From positions 1 through 18,942 of the forward strand of contig DJWR01000039.1 in NCBI GenBank assembly GCA_002441055.1: 18,942 bases of DNA. Reading direction: 5' to 3'. Positions 13,994 to 18,942 of this stretch are shown here, piece after piece. This DNA is from Caulobacteraceae bacterium UBA6225. Its GTDB lineage: Bacteria > Pseudomonadota > Alphaproteobacteria > Caulobacterales > Caulobacteraceae. Position 1 is the first letter of the stretch, and each line of letters opens with the position of its first letter. A model generated the notes under the pieces. That model was not told the DNA's origin, ran no database searches, and saw only the letters and a list, made by a program, of their open reading frames with translations. Made by a program: the position numbers and the translations under genes.

Positions 13994-15136
13994 ATGCCCG
14001 TCAAGCTGAAGCCCCTGTCTGAACAGGTCATCGTGATCACGGGCGCCTCATCGGGCATTGGCCTGGCCACCGCCCGGCGCGCGGCCAAGGCCGGGGCCGC
14101 CGTGGTTCTGGCCTCCCGCAATGAAGAGGCCCTCAAGACCATCGCGGACGAGATCAACGCCTCTGGCGGCCGGGCCCATGCGGTGGCTGGAGATGTGGGC
14201 GATCCGGCCCAGGTCGAGGCCATCGCCCGGGCCGCCATCGCCAGGTTCGGCGGTTTTGACACCTGGATCAATGATGCGGGCGTCGGTCTCTATGGCGACC
14301 TGACAGAGATTCCGCCGGAGGATCACGAGCGCCTGTTCCGCACCAACTATTTCGGCGTGGTCAACGGCTCCCTGGAGGCGGTCAAGCATCTGAAGGGCCG
14401 GAAATCCGGCGGGGCCATCATCAATCTGGGATCGGTCCTGTCCGACGTGGCCGTACCTCTGCTGGGCGCCTATGCGGCGTCGGAACACGCTGTGAAAGGC
14501 TTTACCGACGCCCTGCGCATGGAGCTTGTCCGGGACAAGGCGCCGATCAGCGTCACCCTGATCAAGCCCAGCAGCATCTCCAGCCCCTTCGCCGACCACG
14601 CCCGCAACTATATGGGCAAGGCGCCGCGGACACCGCTGCCGGTCTATGCCCCCGAGGTGGTGGCCGACGCAATTCTGAGGGCCGCGCAACATCCCACCCG
14701 ACATGTGACAATCGGCTCTGGGGGACGGCAGATGGTGTTGCTGGGTGGCGGCGCGCCCCGTCTGGCGGATCGGCTGTTCGCTGCGACCATGCCCAGGCTC
14801 GCCACGCGAAAAGGGGGCAAGACCCCAGGCGACAACCTGCACGCCCCTGGCAAGGACGGCCTCGTCCGCACGGACGCCTATGGCGGACGTCGCTTCAGCC
14901 TCTACACCCGGGCCCAGCAGCATCCTGGCGTCACCCTCGGAGTTGGCCTGTTGGCCCTGGTCGCGACCGCGGCCTATCTGGGACGGGGCCCCATCTCCCG
15001 CAACGCTCGGCCCATGGCCGCGCGCATGGCGCGACCCTTGGTCGCAAGGGCGGCCCTGCGTCGCCCGCTTGCCGCCGCCAGGCTGGCCGCCCGCCACCCC
15101 AGGGAAGCGTTCGGCCTCGCCGAGGCCCTGCGTTAA
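13994..15136 (+). CDS. SDR-family oxidoreductase with C-terminal membrane segment; catalytic Lys replaced by Glu
   Basis: A 380-residue short-chain dehydrogenase. The cofactor motif TGASSGIG is at 16-23, INDAG at 92-96 (usual NNAG altered), active-site Asn118, Ser147 and Tyr160. The YxxxK lysine position reads Glu164 (YAASE), an unusual change expected to harm normal catalysis. A C-terminal extension holds one hydrophobic segment (about 313-328) and an Arg/Ala-rich tail, so the protein may be membrane-tethered. The ATG at 13994 has AAGGA six bases upstream; an upstream TTG at 13949 falls inside the promoter. The gene lies behind an EcfG-type promoter, suggesting induction by general stress. 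Substrate unknown. Confidence 0.88.
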   Translation: MPVKLKPLSEQVIVITGASSGIGLATARRAAKAGAAVVLASRNEEALKTIADEINASGGRAHAVAGDVGDPAQVEAIARAAIARFGGFDTWINDAGVGLYGDLTEIPPEDHERLFRTNYFGVVNGSLEAVKHLKGRKSGGAIINLGSVLSDVAVPLLGAYAASEHAVKGFTDALRMELVRDKAPISVTLIKPSSISSPFADHARNYMGKAPRTPLPVYAPEVVADAILRAAQHPTRHVTIGSGGRQMVLLGGGAPRLADRLFAATMPRLATRKGGKTPGDNLHAPGKDGLVRTDAYGGRRFSLYTRAQQHPGVTLGVGLLALVATAAYLGRGPISRNARPMAARMARPLVARAALRRPLAAARLAARHPREAFGLAEALR

Positions 15137-15227
15137 CGGTGCGCCCGGCGGCGCGTTTACGAATCTTCACCTGAGATTAAGCCTGCGGCGCGACCCTGAA
15201 TGTCAGTAACTTCCGGGGGCCCGGCCT
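15137..15227 (+). promoter_or_regulatory. fliI upstream region with a GANTC site
   Basis: This 91-bp gap must hold the promoter of the fliI operon unless transcription continues from the SDR gene. It contains GAATC at 15161-15165 and TTAA at 15177-15180, with another TTAA at 15133-15136 overlapping the SDR stop. No properly spaced CtrA box or sigma-54 site is visible. Confidence 0.3.
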
Positions 15228-16565
15228 TTGCGCAATCTCGTCGCCGCCGTCGAGCGCATAGATCCACTTTCCGTTTCCGGCCGTGTGGCCGCCGTCAATG
15301 GGCTTCTCATCGAGGCCCGGGGCGGGGTGACGCGGCTGGCCGTAGGCGCCCGGGCTGAAATCGAGCGACTGGGCGCCGCGCCCCTGCCAGCCGAGGTGGT
15401 GGGATTCCGCGACGCCCGCGCCCTGCTGATGCCCTTTGGCGCGGTCGAGGGCGTCGCGCCCGGCGCTGAAATCCGTATTGAACCCGGCGGCTCGGCCGTG
15501 CGTCCGACCAAGGCGTGGCTCGGCCGGATCATCGACGCCTTCGGCGAACCCATTGATGGGAAGGGGCCCCTGCCCCAGGGGCTGGCCGCCTATCCCCTGC
15601 GCGCGCCGCCCCCGCCGGCCCACGCCCGTGATCGGGTGGGCGCCCGTCTGGACCTTGGGGTCCGGGCCATGAACGTCTTCACCACCTGTTGCCGGGGTCA
15701 GCGCCTGGGCGTCTTCGCCGGCTCCGGCGTGGGCAAGTCCGTGCTGCTCTCCATGCTCGCGCGCAACGCCGATTGCGACGCCGTGGTCGTCGGCCTGATC
15801 GGCGAGCGGGGCCGGGAGGTTCGGGAGTTCATCGAGGAGACCCTGGGCGAGGAGGGGCTTCGCCGGGCCATCGTCGTGGTCGCCACCTCCGATGAGCCAG
15901 CCCTGAAGCGGCGGCAGGCGGCCTATATGACGCTCGCCATCGCCGAGTTCATGCGCGATCAGGACATGGAAGTCCTCTGCCTGATGGACTCCGTCACCCG
16001 CTTCGCCATGGCCCAGCGGGAGATTGGTCTGGCCGCAGGCGAGCCGCCGACCACCAAGGGTTATACCCCCACTGTCTTCACCGAGCTGCCCAAGCTGCTG
16101 GAGCGGGCGGGGCCCGGACCCATCCGACCGGACGGCACGCGAGCCGGCCCCATCACCGGCCTCTTCACTGTGCTGGTGGATGGCGACGACCACAACGAAC
16201 CCATCGCCGACGCCGTGCGCGGGATTCTCGACGGCCATATTGTCATGGAGCGGGCGATCGCCGAGCGCGGCCGCTTCCCGGCCATCAATGTGCTGAAGTC
16301 CATCAGCCGGACCATGCCGGGCTGTCATCAGCCCCACGAACGCCAGATCGTCACCGCGGCGCGCCAGGCGCTGTCGGCCTACGCCAATATGGAGGAGCTG
16401 ATCCGCATCGGCGCCTACCGGCCGGGCTCCGACCCCCAGGTGGATCAGGCGATCGCCCTGAACCCCGCCCTGGAGGGCTTCCTCAGCCAGGATCAGGACG
16501 AGGCCACGACCCTTGAGGAGTCGTTCGGCGCCCTGGCTCACATCCTTGAAGGGGTCGCCGCATGA
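15228..16565 (+). CDS. fliI: Flagellar export ATPase FliI
   Basis: ATPase of the flagellar type III export apparatus, on the cytoplasmic side of the basal body, homologous to F1 beta subunits; 445 residues, normal length. Walker A is GSGVGKS (165-171), the catalytic glutamate is in GERG (192-195), and Walker B is VLCLMD (249-254). The start is a TTG at 15228: an in-frame TAA at 15207-15209 blocks extension and the MRNLVAAVERID start suits the family, with no ATG or GTG available nearby before it. Its stop overlaps the fliJ start by four bases (ATGA), so the two are translationally coupled. Confidence 0.96.
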   Translation: MRNLVAAVERIDPLSVSGRVAAVNGLLIEARGGVTRLAVGARAEIERLGAAPLPAEVVGFRDARALLMPFGAVEGVAPGAEIRIEPGGSAVRPTKAWLGRIIDAFGEPIDGKGPLPQGLAAYPLRAPPPPAHARDRVGARLDLGVRAMNVFTTCCRGQRLGVFAGSGVGKSVLLSMLARNADCDAVVVGLIGERGREVREFIEETLGEEGLRRAIVVVATSDEPALKRRQAAYMTLAIAEFMRDQDMEVLCLMDSVTRFAMAQREIGLAAGEPPTTKGYTPTVFTELPKLLERAGPGPIRPDGTRAGPITGLFTVLVDGDDHNEPIADAVRGILDGHIVMERAIAERGRFPAINVLKSISRTMPGCHQPHERQIVTAARQALSAYANMEELIRIGAYRPGSDPQVDQAIALNPALEGFLSQDQDEATTLEESFGALAHILEGVAA

Positions 16566-16978
16566 GCTGGGCCAAGTCGCTGGTGAAACTCTCCACCTAC
16601 GAGGTGGAGGTGCTGCAAAAGCGCATGGCGGAGATCAATCAGCGCCGCGCCGATGTGGAGATGCGTCTGCTGATGCTGGAGGCTGAGGGCGAGGCCGAGG
16701 CGCAGAACGCCCGGGAGAATGCTGATGCCGGCTGGTATCACATCGGCTTCCTCGATGGCTTGCGCGCCCGGCGGGCGGCCCTGCTGGATCAGCTGAAGGC
16801 CCTGGATCTCGAGGAACAGGGCGCCCGCGACGCCCTGAACGGCGCCTTTGAAGAGCAGAAGAAGTACGAGCAGGTGGCCGAAGAGATCCGGCTGAAACAG
16901 GTTCGCGAACTGGCCCGCCGGGACTCTGCGGCCATGGACGAGATGGGCCTGCGCCGGGCCGCCGCAGGCCGCAGGTGA
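16562..16978 (+). CDS. fliJ: Flagellar export chaperone/stalk protein FliJ
   Basis: A 138-residue, highly charged and almost entirely helical protein rich in Glu, Arg, Ala and Leu with heptad-like spacing, as expected for the FliJ coiled coil that inserts into the FliI ring and helps recycle export chaperones. The sequence itself is poorly conserved across bacteria, so the call rests on size, coiled-coil character and position directly after fliI. ATG at 16562 overlaps the fliI stop (ATGA). Its own TGA (16976-16978) overlaps the GTG start of the next gene. Confidence 0.9.
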   Translation: MSWAKSLVKLSTYEVEVLQKRMAEINQRRADVEMRLLMLEAEGEAEAQNARENADAGWYHIGFLDGLRARRAALLDQLKALDLEEQGARDALNGAFEEQKKYEQVAEEIRLKQVRELARRDSAAMDEMGLRRAAAGRR

Positions 16979-18045
16979 GCCTGCCCGGCTCGCTCTACGG
17001 CCTCAGCCGCCGCAGCCTGCTGGGCTCGGCCCTGGCGCTCGGGGCCTGCCAGCCTGCCGCCCAGTCGCAGACGCCGACGATCAGCCTGCCGCCCCTGAAG
17101 TCCATCGCCCCTTTCCCCGTGGGGACAGCGGTCCAGGCCGTGCATCTCACCGACCCCTCCCTGGCGCGCCTCATCGCCGCCCAGGCCTCCCAGCTCACCC
17201 CGGAGTGGGAGATGAAGATGGAGTACATCGTCCGCGACGATGGGACCTTCCGCTTCGAGGCGCCGGACGCCATCGCCGCCTTCGCCCGCGCCAATGGCCT
17301 TGGCCTGTTTGGCCATACCCTGGTCTGGTACGCTCAGACCTCGCCGGCCTTCGAGCGGCTGGATGAGGGGCGGGTCAGCTTCGCCCAGGCTTATCGCAAT
17401 TACATCCACGCGGTGGTGGGGCGCTATCGTGGCCAGGCCGTGGGCTGGGACGTGGTCAATGAGGCCGTCGCCGAGGATGGCGAGGGCTGGCGCGACAGCC
17501 TGTGGAGCCAGCGGCTCGGAGCTTTCGAGCACATGGTGCTGGCCTTCCAGAACGCCCGGGAGGCCGATCCCACGGCCAAGCTTTTCCTGAATGACTACAA
17601 TCTCGAATGGATTCCGAAGAAGCGCGCCACCTTCCTGCGTCTGGTGGAGCGGCTGCTGGCGGCCGGAGCGCCGATCGATGGGGTGGGCACCCAGACCCAT
17701 GTGGCGGCCGATCAGGCGCCTGGCGAAATCGCCCGCACCATCGCCGAGCTCGGCCAGTTTGGCCTGCAGGTGCATGTCTCGGAGTTCGATGTCTCTCTGA
17801 GCCGGGCGCAGGGCTTGAGGTTTAACCGCGCTGAACTGGAGCGCCAGCAGGCGGCCCTCTATGGCGAGGCCGCCGAGGCCTTCATGGCCCTGCCGCCACG
17901 CCAGCGCTTCGCCTTCAGCTTCTGGGGGCTGCGCGACAGCGAGTCCTGGCTCAAACGTGAAGACGCTAGCGACACCCCTCTGCCGTTCGACGACCAGGGG
18001 CGGGCCAAGGCCGCTGCGGCCGCCTGGGCCGCACGGGTCGGATAG
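16975..18045 (+). CDS. GH10 endo-1,4-beta-xylanase, predicted Tat-exported lipoprotein
   Basis: Glycoside hydrolase family 10, 356 residues, cutting beta-1,4-xylan. The acid/base Glu163 is in WDVVNEA and the nucleophile Glu270 in VHVSEFD; HTLVW (114-118) and LNDYN (205-209) are further GH10 signatures. The N-terminus has a twin-arginine motif, SRRSLL (11-16), a hydrophobic stretch and LGAC with Cys25, so it should be exported by Tat and perhaps lipid-anchored. The GTG at 16975 overlaps the fliJ stop (GTGA), tying it to the flagellar operon. I recall a xylanase gene beside fliIJ in Caulobacter crescentus too (possibly the one called xynA2), which suggests an old arrangement rather than a recent insertion. 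Confidence 0.93.
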   Translation: MSLPGSLYGLSRRSLLGSALALGACQPAAQSQTPTISLPPLKSIAPFPVGTAVQAVHLTDPSLARLIAAQASQLTPEWEMKMEYIVRDDGTFRFEAPDAIAAFARANGLGLFGHTLVWYAQTSPAFERLDEGRVSFAQAYRNYIHAVVGRYRGQAVGWDVVNEAVAEDGEGWRDSLWSQRLGAFEHMVLAFQNAREADPTAKLFLNDYNLEWIPKKRATFLRLVERLLAAGAPIDGVGTQTHVAADQAPGEIARTIAELGQFGLQVHVSEFDVSLSRAQGLRFNRAELERQQAALYGEAAEAFMALPPRQRFAFSFWGLRDSESWLKREDASDTPLPFDDQGRAKAAAAAWAARVG

Positions 18046-18067
18046 GGCCGCGACCAGCGGCTGATGG

Positions 18068-18466
18068 TCAGCTCTCGGAAGGGCTCGTCGGACGCGGAGC
18101 CGGCGCGCGGGGCGGCGCCATCCGTTCGGCGTCGGCCTGTTGACGCAGCACATGCAGGTCGTCGCTGAGCCGGAAGATCGCCACATAGAATTCGCAGAAG
18201 GAGCGCCACAGCAGGATAAGCGCGCCCACCACCAGGAGGCCCGCAACCAGGACGGGGATGGCCAGCATCAGGCCCATCAGGCTTTCTTCGCGCAGGGCCA
18301 CGCCCACCGCGGCGCCGATCGTGCCAAAGGCGCCCAGCGCGATGACCCCCAGACCCGCCCAGTAGATCAGGTGGATCACCGAGTTCGTCATGAGACGGTC
18401 GAACGTCAGGAGGTCCCAGAACAGGGAGGCCCAGGCGCCGCGCTTGGGTGTGGATCTGCTGGCCAT
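18068..18466 (-). CDS. DUF4282 family membrane protein
   Basis: A 132-residue protein with two strong membrane segments (about 33-55 and 66-88) between an N-terminal FDRLMTNSVIHLIYW block and a post-membrane FYVAIFRLSDDLHVLR block, both hallmarks of DUF4282. Function unknown in the family. The Pro/Ser-rich tail is probably disordered. It follows flhA on the same strand after 107 bp and is convergent with the xylanase gene (22-bp gap). ATG at 18466 has only a weak ribosome-binding site. A near match to an EcfG promoter (GGAAC-N16-GGTT, 18535 down to 18511) lies upstream. Confidence 0.85.
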   Translation of the reverse strand: MASRSTPKRGAWASLFWDLLTFDRLMTNSVIHLIYWAGLGVIALGAFGTIGAAVGVALREESLMGLMLAIPVLVAGLLVVGALILLWRSFCEFYVAIFRLSDDLHVLRQQADAERMAPPRAPAPRPTSPSES

Positions 18467-18573
18467 TCGTCATCCAACGCTTCGGGGACCAAAGGGCGTC
18501 CCGCGCGCCAAACCGCTATCAGCCGCAAGCGTTCCCGGCAACTTTGGAAAAGCGCAGCTTCTCCCGCTATCGC

Positions 18574-18942
18574 CTAGATCGTGCCCAGGGTCTTGAGCCG
18601 GGCGCGGGGGTGAACCTCGTTCTGGCTCATCACCGGTGTCTGGCCGCGGAACCGCTCGATGATGGAACGGACATAAGGACGGATGGCCGGGCTGGTCAGC
18701 AGGACCGGCGTCTCGCCAGACAGGGCGGCGCGCTCGAACACGTCGCGGACCCCGCGGATGAAGTCCTGGAGGCGGGAGGGCGCCAGGGCCAGCTGCTTTT
18801 CCTCGCCGGGGCCGATCAGGGCCTCGCTGAACGCATTCTCCCATTCGGGCGACAGGGTGACGATGGGCAAGGCGCCGTCATCGCCGCGATAGGCGTAGGA
18901 CAGTTGCCGGGCCAGGCGGCCGCGCACCTGCTCCACCAGCAT
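18574..18942 (-). CDS. flhA: Flagellar export gate protein FlhA, C-terminal end (partial)
   Basis: The last 123 codons of a minus-strand gene that runs off the right edge. The sequence (VRGRLARQLSYAY, then LSPEWENAF, LLTSPAIRPYVRSIIERF, VMSQNEV) matches the cytoplasmic C-terminal domain of FlhA, which forms the nonameric ring that receives substrates and chaperones of flagellar export. The first visible Met is internal. Its nearness to fliI and fliJ, partners in the same apparatus, supports the call. Confidence 0.93.
   Translation of the reverse strand: MLVEQVRGRLARQLSYAYRGDDGALPIVTLSPEWENAFSEALIGPGEEKQLALAPSRLQDFIRGVRDVFERAALSGETPVLLTSPAIRPYVRSIIERFRGQTPVMSQNEVHPRARLKTLGTI

Noticed and set aside
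15177..16541. 454-codon minus-strand open frame opposite fliI
   Set aside because: Shadow of FliI, whose Walker motifs are intact on the plus strand.
16789..18246. 485-codon minus-strand open frame opposite fliJ and the xylanase
   Set aside because: Both plus-strand genes are well supported; the antisense frame has no domain signal.

Overview
The window looks like chromosomal DNA of a Caulobacterales alphaproteobacterium (Caulobacter or Phenylobacterium type). The evidence is high G+C, a CtrA cell-cycle regulator matching the Caulobacter protein as I remember it, GANTC sites and TTAA boxes upstream of ctrA, a fliI-fliJ flagellar pair, and a GGAAC-N16-CGTT general-stress (EcfG/SigT-type) promoter. 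It contains no insertion sequence, phage, CRISPR or tRNA that I can recognise. Most of it is ordinary core genome; the novelty lies in intergenic signals and a few protein details.

Layout. 1-2316 (+): the membrane C-terminus of a truncated gene, then a DHA2-type MFS exporter. 2313-3563 (-): aspartate kinase lysC, overlapping the exporter tail-to-tail by 4 bp. 3723-5521 (+): ubiG and an alpha/beta hydrolase. 5670-6755 (+): a zinc alcohol dehydrogenase. 6755-7084: a gene-poor stretch holding two palindromic repeats, a rod-like RNA that I read as 6S RNA (ssrS), and a bidirectional terminator. 7085-8317 (-): an unusual regulator with two TetR domains. 8391-8442: a degenerate inverted second copy of one of the repeats. 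8468-9838 (-): a membrane-anchored M23 (LytM) murein peptidase. 10028-12821 (-): an M28 membrane metallopeptidase followed by an ArsC-like reductase. 12978-13673 (-): ctrA with its own terminator and a complex upstream region. 13994-15136 (+): an SDR protein behind an EcfG promoter. 15228-18045 (+): fliI, fliJ and a GH10 xylanase in an overlapping operon. 18068-18942 (-): a DUF4282 membrane protein and the C-terminal end of flhA.

How the parts relate. CtrA and the fliI, fliJ and flhA genes fit the known link between CtrA and flagellar genes in Caulobacter, and the LytM peptidase would fit cell-wall remodelling during growth or division. The 6S RNA (if correct) and the EcfG promoter both point to stationary-phase or stress physiology. 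The xylanase is translationally coupled to fliJ and carries a Tat plus lipobox signal, so it sits in a flagellar operon although its predicted job is polysaccharide breakdown at the cell envelope.
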